The notes beneath the pieces are model-generated. The model did no database searches and was not told where the DNA came from. It was given only the letters and a program-made list of their open reading frames with translations. From Williamsia muralis NBRC 105860 (GTDB lineage Bacteria; Actinomycetota; Actinomycetes; Mycobacteriales; Mycobacteriaceae): 64,000 nucleotides of DNA. Made by a program: the position numbers and the translations under genes. Shown piece by piece: positions 44,029 through 53,306 of the stretch (positions within the stretch are counted from its first letter, which is position 1; each line of letters opens with the position of its first letter). The stretch spans positions 1 to 64,000 of the forward strand of contig NZ_BDAP01000007.1 in assembly GCF_001598915.1 (NCBI RefSeq), read 5' to 3'.

Positions 44029-45140
44029 CCACATCCGACAGATCGGCCCGTGTCCACCGGGGTGAGAACGGGACGGACCCTCTGCCATCCGGCTTGCGGC
44101 TCAACGAGATCCAGTTCATGGCGACGCACAACTCGAGTCATCAGCTGATGCCGCCGGACGAACGGTTCACCTGGTTGATGGGATCGAACCTCGACTCCTA
44201 CCGATATGAACACCTGCCGTTGGACCGTCAGCTCGGCGAGCAGGCGGTACGGGGCCTCGAGCTGGATCTGTATCCCGACCCACAGGGCGGCTTGTACCGC
44301 CACCCGCTGGCCAGGCGGTGGCGCCGCCGTGGTCCACGCCCCGAGAGTCTCTGGGATGAGCCGGGTTTCAAGGTGATGCACGGTCCCGACGCCGACTACC
44401 GCACCAGTTGCCCGACGCTGACCGGCGCCCTGCAGACCATCAGTGCATGGTCCACGTCGAACCCCGGTCATGTGCCCATCGTTGTTCAACTCGAACTGAA
44501 AGGGTCGTGGCCGTGGGCACGGCTGACCGGTGGCGCCCGGGTACCACGATGGACGACAACGGTTCTCGACGACCTCGACCGGGAGATCCGGTCTGTGTTC
44601 GCCGACCACCGGATCATCACTCCGGACCGGGTACGCGGTGACGCCGAGACACTGGAAGATGCCGTGCTCACAAGCGGCTGGCCACTACTCGACGATGTCC
44701 GGGGGCACGTGATGTTCTTCCTCGACTACGGCGACAACACCTACGTCCGGGACAACTATCGAGCGGGCCGGCCCAGCCTGGAGGGGCGGGTGGCATTCAC
44801 CACTCCGCCTCCTGCCGAGACAGATTCGGCGTTCATCATGGTGAACGATCCACGAGGGGCGAACGGTGCTCACATCACCGACCTCGTGCGCCGCGGATAC
44901 CTGGTGCGCACCCGCTCCGACGACCCGGTCTCGACTGCGAAGGCGAACCAGCACAACCGGGTGGCTGCCGCCCTGGACTCGGGCGCGCACATGATCAGCA
45001 CCGACTTCCCGCAACCCGGTCTGGCTTTTCGCTGGGGTGATGGCGAGTTCAGAGCGCAGCTTCCCGGTGGTGTGCCCGTTCGGGTCAACCCGTCCGTCGT
45101 CACCGGCGTAGGACGGGGCCAGGTAAGTTCACGGCCATGA
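44025..45140 (+). CDS. Ca2+-dependent phosphatidylinositol phospholipase C-like protein
   Basis: A 371-residue PI-PLC-family phosphodiesterase with a TIM-barrel fold. The first catalytic His is in QFMATHNSSHQ, acidic calcium ligands are in GLELDLYPDPQG, and the second His is in VMHGPDADY; the late SGAHMISTDFP is also typical. There is no signal peptide, which is odd for an enzyme that cuts a phosphoinositide: the substrate would have to be the inner leaflet. The GTG at 44025 overlaps the glycosylase stop. Confidence 0.8.
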   Translation: MTTSDRSARVHRGENGTDPLPSGLRLNEIQFMATHNSSHQLMPPDERFTWLMGSNLDSYRYEHLPLDRQLGEQAVRGLELDLYPDPQGGLYRHPLARRWRRRGPRPESLWDEPGFKVMHGPDADYRTSCPTLTGALQTISAWSTSNPGHVPIVVQLELKGSWPWARLTGGARVPRWTTTVLDDLDREIRSVFADHRIITPDRVRGDAETLEDAVLTSGWPLLDDVRGHVMFFLDYGDNTYVRDNYRAGRPSLEGRVAFTTPPPAETDSAFIMVNDPRGANGAHITDLVRRGYLVRTRSDDPVSTAKANQHNRVAAALDSGAHMISTDFPQPGLAFRWGDGEFRAQLPGGVPVRVNPSVVTGVGRGQVSSRP

Positions 45141-45877
45141 CGCGCAACAAGATCCTGATCACGGGCGCCAGTTCGGGATTGGGCGAGGGAATGGCCAAAG
45201 CCTATGCAGCGCAGGGTCGTGACCTGGCGTTGTGCGCCCGCCGCATCGACCGCCTCGAAGACCTGCAGACCGAGCTCTCCGGGCGGGGCGGCCGTGTTGC
45301 GGTGGCCCAGCTGGACGTGACAGACACCGCATCGGTGCCCATCGCGTTCCGGCGGTTGCGCGACGACCTCGGCGGGCTCGACCGTGTCATCGTCAACGCA
45401 GGCCTGGGCAAAGGCGCCCCACTGGGCACCGGCAAGGCACACGCCAACATCGAGACCGTACAGACCAACCTGATCGGTGCGCTGGCACAGATCGAGGCCG
45501 CGATGGAGATCTTCCGGGCGCAGGATGCGGGCCACCTCGTCCTGATCAGTTCGATGAGTGCGGTCCGAGGTCTGCCCAGGGCGCAAGCCGCGTATTCGGC
45601 ATCGAAGGCGGGTCTGTCGGCTCTGGGTGAGGGTTTACAGGCCGAGCTCGCGGGTTCGCCGATCAAGGTCAGTGTGATCTTGCCCGGGTACATCTCCACA
45701 GACATCAATGCCGGGGTGAAGACCAAGCTGATGGCCGACAGAGACATCGGCGTGCAAGCTCTGGTCGCCGCGATCGAGTCCGAACGCGCTCGTGCCGTGG
45801 TGCCGCGGTGGCCGTGGACCGGGATCGATCTGGCGCTGCGTCATCTCCCGGCCGGGATCACCCGCAGGTTGCTCTGA
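45137..45877 (+). CDS. Short-chain dehydrogenase/reductase
   Basis: A 246-residue classical SDR: ITGASSGLGEGMA binds NADP(H), IVNAGLG is the NNAG-like motif, and the active site is SSMSAVRGL with YSASKAGLSAL. Its start overlaps the PI-PLC stop by ATGA. The order Fpg/Nei-SDR near pgi is also seen as Rv0944-Rv0945-Rv0946c in M. tuberculosis, but there without the PI-PLC. Lipid or mycolate-type substrates are common in the group; nothing more can be said. Confidence 0.9.
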   Translation: MTRNKILITGASSGLGEGMAKAYAAQGRDLALCARRIDRLEDLQTELSGRGGRVAVAQLDVTDTASVPIAFRRLRDDLGGLDRVIVNAGLGKGAPLGTGKAHANIETVQTNLIGALAQIEAAMEIFRAQDAGHLVLISSMSAVRGLPRAQAAYSASKAGLSALGEGLQAELAGSPIKVSVILPGYISTDINAGVKTKLMADRDIGVQALVAAIESERARAVVPRWPWTGIDLALRHLPAGITRRLL

Positions 45878-45939
45878 CTCGTTTATGCTCGCCGCAGGCA
45901 TTGGCCTGTGGGACACAATCGGGGTCGGAGGTCGGCTAG

Positions 45940-46614
45940 GTGCGCGTTCTGGTGGTCGAGGACGACGTCCGCGCGGCAGAGACAGTTCGCCGGATGCTGG
46001 TCAGTGACGGGTGGAGTGTGGTGATCGCCCGCGACGGGGCCGACGGCTTGTGGCAGGCGACCGAGAACGAGTTCGACGTCATGGTGCTCGACATCATGCT
46101 GCCGGAGATGAACGGCTACCAGGTGATCAAAGCACTGCGTGCGCGGGAGATCTGGACGCCGGTGCTCATGCTGTCCGCCAAGGATGGTGAATACGACCAG
46201 GCAGAGGCGTTGGATTACGGCGCCGACGACTACCTGGTGAAGCCCTTTTCCGTGGTGGTCCTCAAGGCGCGTCTGCGTGCTCTGCTGCGCCGCGGAGGCA
46301 AGGAGCGGCCGGCCGTTCTCTCCGCCGGGACCCTGCGGCTCGATCCCTCCGACCACGGGGTGACCCGTGACGGCGAGCCGATCAAACTCACACCGCGCGA
46401 ATACTCGGTGCTCGAGTTCCTGATGCGCAACAAGGGTCGTGTTGTCACCAAAACGCAGATCATGCAAGCGATCTGGGACGACAACTACGGCGGGGACGTG
46501 AACATCGTCGAGGTGTACGTGCGTTACCTCCGCAAGCGCATCGACGTCCCGTTCGGACTGGATTCAATCCGCACTGTGCGCGGATCCGGATACTGCCTGT
46601 CCGACGACCAGTGA
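45940..46614 (+). CDS. OmpR-family response regulator
   Basis: A 224-residue two-domain response regulator. The receiver domain has acidic residues EDD near the N-terminus, the phosphorylated Asp51 in VMVLDIMLPE and Lys in DYLVKPF. The OmpR-type wHTH occupies about residues 130-222 and ends with IRTVRGSGYCL. GTG start. The only histidine kinase nearby is convergent and its 3' end overlaps this gene by 51 bp, so the pair is split head-on instead of being one operon. Confidence 0.93.
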   Translation: MRVLVVEDDVRAAETVRRMLVSDGWSVVIARDGADGLWQATENEFDVMVLDIMLPEMNGYQVIKALRAREIWTPVLMLSAKDGEYDQAEALDYGADDYLVKPFSVVVLKARLRALLRRGGKERPAVLSAGTLRLDPSDHGVTRDGEPIKLTPREYSVLEFLMRNKGRVVTKTQIMQAIWDDNYGGDVNIVEVYVRYLRKRIDVPFGLDSIRTVRGSGYCLSDDQ

Positions 46615-48054
46615 CGGCTCGGGGCTGCCGGCGGCGGCCTTGCCGGTCTCGGCCGCGATGGTGGTCTCGGTCCGGATCGTGATGCTGAAGGTGGCCCCGC
46701 CGCCCGGCGTGTCCGACACGGCGATGAATCCGCCGTGCGCCCGCGCGATCTCGGCGGCGATGGGCAGACCGAGCCCCGATCCGCCGGAGTGCCGGCCGCG
46801 ATCATTGCCGTGGCGGTAGAAGCGATCGAAGATCTTCCCGCGAGCGTCCGCCGGTACACCGGGGCCGTCGTCGGCCACCTCGATCGTGGCGGTGCCCGCC
46901 CCGACGTCCTCGCTCATCGACAGCGTGATCGTGGTGTTCGCGTGGTGAGAAGCGTTGTCGGTCACGTTGCGAACCGCGCGGGTCAATTTCTCCGAATCGC
47001 CGATCACCCGGATGGGTGTCACCTCCGCGACCACTGTTGCCAACCCGAGTGAGCGGAGCCGTTGAGCCTCGGCGCCGACGATGTCGTCGAGGTCCACCTC
47101 GTCGACGATCAACGGGATCCCGCGCTCATCCGCACGTGCCAGGAGCAGCAGATCTGCGACCATGGTCTTCATTCGCAAGGCCTCGGGAAGCAGGATCGTG
47201 CGAACGGTGTCGACGTCCACGGCGGAGTCGGTGTCATCGGCGAGGTCGAGGATGCCCACCAATGTGGTGAGCGGCGAACGCAATTCGTGTGATGCGTCGC
47301 CCACGAATTGCAGCTGACTGTCCCGGCTCTGCTCGAGCCGTTCGAGCATCGTGTTCATGGTGGAGGCCAGCCGGGTCACCTGGTCGTCGGTGGTGGGCAC
47401 CGGAACCCGCCGGCTCAGATCCGAACTCGTGATGGCCTCGACCTGCTCGGTGATGCGGGTGACCGGCCGAAGCGCGCGGCCGACGAAGTAGTACACCGCC
47501 GCACCCGCGATCAGGATGATCAGCGGGAACTCGATCGCGAGAATCACTGCGGTGCCGCGCAACCCGGACAGGTAGGGCTGCTTCGAGACCGCGGTGATCA
47601 CGTTGTAGTCGACACCTTGCCACTGCGCGCCGGTCACCTGTCCGCAGTACGTCCCGGATCGGCCGGGAACCTCGACGTCGAAACGCTCGGTCTTCCACCA
47701 TCCAGGGGAGACGGGGTAGATGGGATCTTCGTCGGAGTCGGGTGAGCTGAACACCACGACGCCGTTCGCGTTCACCACCTGGATGATGTCCACGCCCGTG
47801 GTGGGGGCGAGCAACCGGGGAGCGATGTTGCCGATGCCACCTTCGTCGATCTGGCGGGCTATCTCGTACGACCGTGAACCCGTCGACTCGTACATCGTGC
47901 GGTCCTGGTGGCGGTGCAGCATGTACAGCATCAGGGCGCCGCCGGTCATCAGCGCAAGCGCAACGATGATGGTCGCGACGACGGTGGAGCGCATGCGCAC
48001 TCCCTGATCGCGGCGGAACATCGCACGGACACCGCGTGTCCTGTCGGCTGACAC
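46564..48054 (-). CDS. Sensor histidine kinase
   Basis: A 496-residue membrane kinase. Two transmembrane helices (about residues 20-40 and 170-195) bracket a sensor region with a Cys-containing stretch; then a HAMP domain, the phospho-acceptor His256 in GDASHELRSPL, the N box VRNVTDNASHH, and ATP motifs DDGPGVP and GLGLPIAAEIA. A GTG at 48052-48054 with AAGGAG 10 nt upstream was preferred; ATG 48021 has no such site, and the reading back to 48405 would cover the neighbouring lipoprotein gene. It converges on the response regulator and is probably its kinase. Confidence 0.88.
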   Translation of the reverse strand: MSADRTRGVRAMFRRDQGVRMRSTVVATIIVALALMTGGALMLYMLHRHQDRTMYESTGSRSYEIARQIDEGGIGNIAPRLLAPTTGVDIIQVVNANGVVVFSSPDSDEDPIYPVSPGWWKTERFDVEVPGRSGTYCGQVTGAQWQGVDYNVITAVSKQPYLSGLRGTAVILAIEFPLIILIAGAAVYYFVGRALRPVTRITEQVEAITSSDLSRRVPVPTTDDQVTRLASTMNTMLERLEQSRDSQLQFVGDASHELRSPLTTLVGILDLADDTDSAVDVDTVRTILLPEALRMKTMVADLLLLARADERGIPLIVDEVDLDDIVGAEAQRLRSLGLATVVAEVTPIRVIGDSEKLTRAVRNVTDNASHHANTTITLSMSEDVGAGTATIEVADDGPGVPADARGKIFDRFYRHGNDRGRHSGGSGLGLPIAAEIARAHGGFIAVSDTPGGGATFSITIRTETTIAAETGKAAAGSPEPSLVVGQAVSGSAHSAD

Positions 48055-48194
48055 CTGTACCGAACTCCTTGCTGAGGGCTGCCTCGATGGTAGGTGGGCC
48101 GTCCATCGCAGGCCAGCGGGAGCTTTCAGCGGACCTTCAGGCGAACACCCCACACGCGTGGGCAGATACCCGGGAGCTCGGTCGCGACGGTCGA

Positions 48195-48857
48195 TCAGCT
48201 GGTCGGAACGGCCGAATCCGAGGGGGCCACCGGGGATCCGTCCGACCACACCACGGGTGCGGACTTGTAGTCGAATGGTTCCTCTCCGGTGTCGGCCCAA
48301 TAGATCACCCTGCTCAGCTGTGTGCCCGGATCGGCAAGCGCCACAAGGCACGTGGCGAACGACTGCCCCTTGGTCAACGTCTGTGGCCGTTCGGCCGCCT
48401 GGCACCTGGCGAACCCGTCCGGAGGTGTGAGGGTGAGTGCCGGCGTGACCCCGTCGGCGCTGCCCGCGAACCCCGCCGTCGACATCGTGTTGCGCTGACG
48501 GTCGACGGCTTGGGTGATGGTGAGGCGCACGTAGAAGGGTGTGCCGCCATGAGTGAACGACTCCGGCAGATCACCGTCGGCTCCGGGCTCGATGCCGGTG
48601 ACCGTGAACCCGGCCAACTGCTGCTCGGGGCGAAACGCATCGGCCGGTAGAACTGCTGTCTGCGACCACTGCAGTGAGTCGCCGGGTTCGGTCCGCTCCG
48701 GAGGTCCGGCAGGCAGGGTGACATCGGCCGAGACCGGCACGGTGACGCGCGGACTCGCGGGCGCCGGATCTTTGTCGTCACCACTGCTCGAACAACCGGC
48801 CAGGGCGATGGCGACTGCGCTGAGGGCTGCAATGACCACAGTGGAACGCACACTCAT
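48195..48857 (-). CDS. Lipoprotein of unknown function
   Basis: A 220-residue exported protein with a typical lipobox (ALAGCSSSG). The mature part begins with a Pro/Thr-rich linker and then a beta-rich domain with two Cys (ARCQAAER and SFATCLVAL) that may form a disulfide. I do not recognise a family. It lies upstream of the histidine kinase on the same strand, 141 bp away, so it could be a co-regulated sensor accessory, but this is only a positional suggestion. Confidence 0.75.
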   Translation of the reverse strand: MSVRSTVVIAALSAVAIALAGCSSSGDDKDPAPASPRVTVPVSADVTLPAGPPERTEPGDSLQWSQTAVLPADAFRPEQQLAGFTVTGIEPGADGDLPESFTHGGTPFYVRLTITQAVDRQRNTMSTAGFAGSADGVTPALTLTPPDGFARCQAAERPQTLTKGQSFATCLVALADPGTQLSRVIYWADTGEEPFDYKSAPVVWSDGSPVAPSDSAVPTS

Positions 48858-48909
48858 GCGGTGATCGTAAGTGCTGGACGCCGATGACGGGCGACGTAGG
48901 GTGAGCGGT

Positions 48910-49443
48910 ATGGGTAAACGAAAGGGCGAGGTCTACGGGCGCGGCGCATTCCAGCTCTACGGCAGCGAACGCCAGGTACGCATGAGTGATCTGCTCTGCG
49001 ATGTCTTCGGTCGCGACGACATCACCTGCTACGCGGGCGATTGGCGGGGCATCCTCTACTTCACCCTCGACGAGGAACCGGACGTGGCCCCCGATCAGGT
49101 TTTCGGCTTCGACCCGTCGACCGGCGACAGCGGCGAGCTCGCAACGCTTCCCGAGCTGATGGCGTCCATCGACCGCGGCGACATCACCGAAGCCGTTGAC
49201 GGCGAAGCTTTCTCGGCGTGGCTCGCCGAGACGGGACACCGCGAGATACCGATGGGAACCTGCGCGCCGACAGTGGAACTCGAGTTCATCGGCGGGTCTG
49301 CCGACGAACGGGTGACCGAACCCCGTGACGTGGTCACCCACGTGGCGCTGGCCGCCGTCATCATGGGTCGCCTGGAAGCCCTCGACGTGCAACCAGGCGA
49401 CCCCATTCCCGACGAGCTGTTCGATCAGGCCCGCTGGGAGTGA
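48910..49443 (+). CDS. Conserved hypothetical protein, DUF1851/SMI1-like in part
   Basis: A 177-residue cytoplasmic protein, MGKRKGEVYGRGAFQLYG at the N-terminus. The middle (WRGILYFTLDEEPDVAPDQVFGFDPSTGD) recalls DUF1851-type proteins that contain a fold related to immunity proteins of toxin systems, but the similarity is weak and I would not assign a function. No toxin gene lies beside it. ATG at 48910; it is divergent from the lipoprotein gene. Confidence 0.55.
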   Translation: MGKRKGEVYGRGAFQLYGSERQVRMSDLLCDVFGRDDITCYAGDWRGILYFTLDEEPDVAPDQVFGFDPSTGDSGELATLPELMASIDRGDITEAVDGEAFSAWLAETGHREIPMGTCAPTVELEFIGGSADERVTEPRDVVTHVALAAVIMGRLEALDVQPGDPIPDELFDQARWE

Positions 49444-49446
49444 CGG

Positions 49447-50421
49447 CTAGGAGCCCGGAGCCTCGCCGGCGCTGACGAGTGCCGACGGGCCCAGCTCCCG
49501 GCCATTGGGGTACGGCAGACGAATGCCGTTCGCCTCGTAGGCTTCCAGGATCTGCTTGCGGACACGACGCTGCAGCGACCACTGTGCGTTCGGCCGGGTC
49601 TTGATGAGCACTCGCAAGGTCACCATGTCGGCCGAGATCTCTTGCACACCGAGCATTTCGGGTGCGCCGAGGACGTCCCGGGCAGTGGATTCGTCGGCCA
49701 CTGCCTCGTGCGCGGCGTCGAGTGTGACCTGTTCGGCGCGTTCGAGATCGACGTTGTGGGCGATGGGCACCTCGACCCGGGCCACGGCGTAGTCCTGGCT
49801 CATGTTGCCGACCCGGACGATCTCGCCGTTGCGGACGTACCAGAGGGTTCCATCGATGTCCCGGACGGTGGTCACACGCAACCCCACGGTCTCCACCTCG
49901 CCGATGGCTTCACCGAGGTCGACGATGTCGCCGACTCCGTACTGATCTTCGAGCAGCATGAAGACGCCCGAGACGAAATCCCGGACCAGGTTCTGGGCAC
50001 CGAAACCGATGGCCAGACCGACAAGTCCGGCGGAGGCAAGAAACGGTGCGATGTTCACCTGCACCACGCTCAGGCAGGTGAGCACCACCCACACCAGGAT
50101 GAGGATCGAGGCTGTGGATTTGAGTACCGAACCAATTGTCTCGGCCCGTTGTTGTCGCCGTTCGATCACCTGGGGATCACGCAGCGCCTTGGGAGTTCGT
50201 TCGCGCAGATGGCGCACGATCGCGGGCTTCTGGTGTGCATCACCGTCACCGGTGGCCCGTGGCCGCCGGGTGGCACGGTCGATCACTCGGTGTGCGACAT
50301 ACCTGACGGCCAGGCCGGCCAGGACATAGATCACAATTCGGATGGGGTTCTCGATCAGCCAAAGTCGGTTGGTATCAGTCCATTCGAACGCCGAGTGGAC
50401 CTCGGAGGCGGAAAAACTCAT
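49447..50421 (-). CDS. Small-conductance mechanosensitive channel, MscS family
   Basis: A 324-residue membrane channel. The N-terminal part has one hydrophobic segment (IRIVIYVLAGLAVRYVA), then two further helices, the third rich in Gly and Ala (FLASAGLVGLAIGFGAQNLVRDF) as in the MscS pore. The C-terminal beta and alpha/beta domains (GDIVDLGEAIGEVETVGLR, VPNGEIVRVGN-type loop) follow. It opens under membrane tension to release solutes. ATG at 50419-50421; no strong ribosome site is visible. Confidence 0.9.
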   Translation of the reverse strand: MSFSASEVHSAFEWTDTNRLWLIENPIRIVIYVLAGLAVRYVAHRVIDRATRRPRATGDGDAHQKPAIVRHLRERTPKALRDPQVIERRQQRAETIGSVLKSTASILILVWVVLTCLSVVQVNIAPFLASAGLVGLAIGFGAQNLVRDFVSGVFMLLEDQYGVGDIVDLGEAIGEVETVGLRVTTVRDIDGTLWYVRNGEIVRVGNMSQDYAVARVEVPIAHNVDLERAEQVTLDAAHEAVADESTARDVLGAPEMLGVQEISADMVTLRVLIKTRPNAQWSLQRRVRKQILEAYEANGIRLPYPNGRELGPSALVSAGEAPGS

Positions 50422-50521
50422 TGGTCCGACGGTACGTACTTGTTGTCGTGGGTCAACCCGCAGCGCCGAGTTCGACTCATTGAACCTGGTGGTTGACTCG
50501 CGCGTCCGTAGCGATCTATCG

Positions 50522-50533
50522 TGGTTTAAACCA
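50522..50533. promoter_or_regulatory. Perfect 12-bp palindrome TGGTTTAAACCA, probable ArsR operator
   Basis: The palindrome lies 28 bp before the ArsR gene start, where an autoregulatory ArsR protein would block transcription. Size and symmetry fit a winged-helix dimer site. Assignment to this ArsR protein is by position. Confidence 0.6.
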
Positions 50534-50561
50534 AAAGGTTGAAAGCCGAGGAAGGGGGCGC

Positions 50562-50921
50562 GTGTTGGACGAGCTATCGCGGATCTTTGCCGCGCTTGCG
50601 GATCCGACAAGGCGTGACATGGTGACCAGGCTCTCTGCCGGTGATTCGACGGTGAATGAGCTCGCCGACCCTTACCCGATTTCGCTTCAGGCGGTCTACA
50701 AGCACCTCAAGGTCCTGGAAAACGCCGGAGTGGTGACACGGCCGCCGGGGCCCCAGCCCCGGCCCGTTCGACTCGAAGCGGAGGTCTTCGACCTGATGGA
50801 CCACTGGATCGAGCGATACCGGCGGCGCGCCGAGGAGCGATACCGCCGTCTGGACGCGGTTCTTGCGCATGTGAACGACACCGAGTCAGGCAACGTTGAG
50901 CAGAAAGGAAACACGGCATGA
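50562..50921 (+). CDS. ArsR-family transcriptional regulator
   Basis: A 119-residue winged-helix protein; the HTH is PISLQAVYKHLKVLENAGVV after FAALADPTRRDMV. It lacks the Cys-rich metal site of arsenic sensors. The GTG at 50562 follows GAGGAAGG. The ATG of the SRPBCC gene overlaps its stop codon, the common SdpR-type arrangement in which the regulator controls itself and an AHSA1-type partner. Confidence 0.9.
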   Translation: MLDELSRIFAALADPTRRDMVTRLSAGDSTVNELADPYPISLQAVYKHLKVLENAGVVTRPPGPQPRPVRLEAEVFDLMDHWIERYRRRAEERYRRLDAVLAHVNDTESGNVEQKGNTA

Positions 50922-51400
50922 GCACCACCACCGAAGCGAAGATCGAGGCCGATCCGAACGTGCCGATCATTCGCATCACCCGTGAGTTCGCGGGCACGCC
51001 CGAGCAGCTGTTGCGGGCGCACACCGATCCCGAGCTGTTCGCGCAGTGGATCGGACCCAGCGCTCTGGACACACGTATCGACGAATGGGACGCGCGCTCC
51101 GGCGGCAGCTGGCGGTTCGTATCCACCCGCGACGGAGAGGAATACGCTTTTCGCGGCTGCTTCCACGACATCCGGCCGGACCGCATCGTGCAGACATTCA
51201 CGTATGAAGGTGACCCCGATGGGGTGGCCCTGGAAACCCTGTGGTTCGACGACCTCGGGGACGGACGTACCCGGCTGCGCACGCAATCGCTGGTGGACAG
51301 TTTCGAAGGCCGGGACGCCTGGCTTCGGAGCGGTATGGAGGTCGGGGTCAACGAGGGATACGCCAAACTCGAGGAGATGCTGACCAGTGACGCTGTCTGA
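50918..51400 (+). CDS. SRPBCC/AHSA1-domain protein
   Basis: A 160-residue START-like protein: ITREFAGTPEQLLRAHTDPELFAQWIGPS and GGSWRFVSTRDGEEYAF are the AHSA1 signatures. Its role beside an ArsR regulator is unknown, but such pairs are frequent. It overlaps the ArsR gene by ATGA and the following DinB-like gene by 14 nt, so all three are one translational unit. Confidence 0.88.
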   Translation: MSTTTEAKIEADPNVPIIRITREFAGTPEQLLRAHTDPELFAQWIGPSALDTRIDEWDARSGGSWRFVSTRDGEEYAFRGCFHDIRPDRIVQTFTYEGDPDGVALETLWFDDLGDGRTRLRTQSLVDSFEGRDAWLRSGMEVGVNEGYAKLEEMLTSDAV

Positions 51401-51959
51401 TCAACCAGCCGAACGGCACCGTGAGGTCTGCCGGATCTTCAGCGATCGCGTCCGGGGCACGCAGTCCTGGGATGTGCCGTCACCGGTCGCCGACTGGACG
51501 GCCCGAGATGTGGTGCGCCACCTGACAGAGTGGTTCCCACCGTTCCTCGCCGGCGGCAGCGGTGTTCGGTTGCCGTCCGGGCCGAGCGTCGACGACGACC
51601 CGGTCGGGGCGTGGCTCACCCAGTGTGACGCCGTGCAGGCGGTGCTCGACGACCCGGCGACCGAAAACTCGGTCCTGAGCAACCCGCACATCGGCGACGT
51701 ACCGCTCGGCCGCGCGATCGACCAGTTCTACACCGCCGACGTGTTCATGCACACCTGGGACATCGCCCGTGCCACCGGCCAAGACGACCGGCTCGACCCA
51801 GCCTTCTGCGCTGTACTCCTGTCCGGGATGGAGCCGGCCGAAGAGATGATTCGGTCGTCGGGTCAATACGGCGCCCGCGTGCCGGTGTCCGATGACGCCG
51901 ATGCGCAGACCAGATTGCTCGGTTTCATCGGCCGGAACCCGGAGTGGGCGCCGCTCTGA
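51387..51959 (+). CDS. TIGR03086/DinB-like metal-binding protein
   Basis: A 190-residue protein resembling the TIGR03086 and maleylpyruvate isomerase N-terminal families: it starts SDQPAERHREVCRIFSDRV, has ADWTARDVVRHLTEW with a probable metal-binding His, and QFYTADVFMHTWDIARATG with a second His. Members bind a divalent metal and may use mycothiol. It is the third gene of the ArsR operon. Confidence 0.78.
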   Translation: MTLSDQPAERHREVCRIFSDRVRGTQSWDVPSPVADWTARDVVRHLTEWFPPFLAGGSGVRLPSGPSVDDDPVGAWLTQCDAVQAVLDDPATENSVLSNPHIGDVPLGRAIDQFYTADVFMHTWDIARATGQDDRLDPAFCAVLLSGMEPAEEMIRSSGQYGARVPVSDDADAQTRLLGFIGRNPEWAPL

Positions 51960-51965
51960 CCTCGA

Positions 51966-53306
51966 CTACCAGTACGTCGGTGTCAGATCCCATCGAGCAA
52001 GGATCTGGTCGATCAGAAGGCGCAGATCCTCGCTGCGCGCGACTGCCGGATCGGGCGTTCCGACACAGAACGTGAGGCAGTCGCCCGTGGTGGCGGCCCA
52101 TCCGGCAACTGATGTCCGGGTGTGCCCACATTGCCGCCCGGTGAGTCCGCCGTGAACCGACCGTGCGGCGATGGCACGGCCGCGATGACCGGCAAGCATC
52201 GTCAACATGCCGTCGAGCGCACCGAGATTGGACGCCAGACCATCTCGTGATCCTGGGTCGGGCATCAGCCTGTGGGCAGCCCGATGACCGATCACCTGCA
52301 CCAGTTCTTCGGGCATTCCTGCCGGCGGACCGATACCCACACCCGTCCCTGCGGCTTGAAACGCAAGGCGTGCTCGGGTACGCAGACCGGCCAGGTCTCG
52401 GCACTCGTCGATCGTGGACACCGACACCGTCGCCGCCGTCAGTGAATTCCCGGCGGCACCACCCAGTGAGATCGGAATGATCAACTCGGCAGGGCCCGAA
52501 CCCCGGACCTGCAACACCAGTTCGGCTATCAGTGCCGTGAACAACGTGTTGGCGGTACCGCCGTGTGCATCTGCCACCTCGCGCCAGGCGCCGAGATCGA
52601 TCGAGAAGATGGCTGTCGGTTCACGCCAGGTGGGAGCACCTTCGGTTTTCGCGGGCATCGGCTCCGATCCAGTTGCCGCCGCGAACAATTCGGCTCGCCG
52701 ACGCGAGTCGATCATCGCCTTCCACAGACTACGTGCGACACCCCCGACGACCGTCCGCAGCTGTCTGGCCGCATCACGCATGTCGTCGGACACGGTGGGC
52801 AGATCGTTGACCTGATCGCCGGGAGGTGCTGCACCCGAGGCGATCTGCACGGCACGGACAAGAGACAGGGCATCGGCGACGACATGTGAACACAGCAGCG
52901 ACACCACGCTGCCGCCCTCGGAAAGTCTGGCGACCGAGAGTTCCCACACCGGGCCGGTGTCGATGTTCAGGGTGGTGTCGCCCCGAGAGTCGGCCCACTC
53001 CGTGATCCCACCGGGAGGCAAGGGCCCGCTCTCCGAATGGATCGGGGCAAGGTCTGCGCCGTGGACAAAGCTGCTCCGCGCCGGCCACACCCGCCCGCGC
53101 ACCACGCGTCGTGTCAGCGGGCCTGCGGCCAGTGCCTGGTACATCGGCTCGAGATCCGCGGGGGTCAGGACGGTGTCGAAGCGCCACAGTCCCTGCATCG
53201 AGGTGGGGATGCCCATCCCGTGGTGGGTTCGCCAGAAGATGTCATCGGCCACCCCGAGCCGATCGATGCGCCGGGGTGCGCCGATGCGGCGCCCCTGTGC
53301 TCTCAC
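51966..53306 (-). CDS. WS/DGAT-like acyltransferase (condensation-domain superfamily)
   Basis: A 446-residue protein of the CoA-dependent acyltransferase superfamily. The HxxxD active-site motif appears as CSHVVADAL, and a long second half contains [22 protein letters not shown], as in wax ester synthase/diacylglycerol acyltransferase-type proteins. The match is partial, so a PapA-like role is possible. The GTG at 53306 overlaps the pgi stop (GTGA), so it is coupled to pgi. Confidence 0.7.
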   Translation of the reverse strand: MRAQGRRIGAPRRIDRLGVADDIFWRTHHGMGIPTSMQGLWRFDTVLTPADLEPMYQALAAGPLTRRVVRGRVWPARSSFVHGADLAPIHSESGPLPPGGITEWADSRGDTTLNIDTGPVWELSVARLSEGGSVVSLLCSHVVADALSLVRAVQIASGAAPPGDQVNDLPTVSDDMRDAARQLRTVVGGVARSLWKAMIDSRRRAELFAAATGSEPMPAKTEGAPTWREPTAIFSIDLGAWREVADAHGGTANTLFTALIAELVLQVRGSGPAELIIPISLGGAAGNSLTAATVSVSTIDECRDLAGLRTRARLAFQAAGTGVGIGPPAGMPEELVQVIGHRAAHRLMPDPGSRDGLASNLGALDGMLTMLAGHRGRAIAARSVHGGLTGRQCGHTRTSVAGWAATTGDCLTFCVGTPDPAVARSEDLRLLIDQILARWDLTPTYW

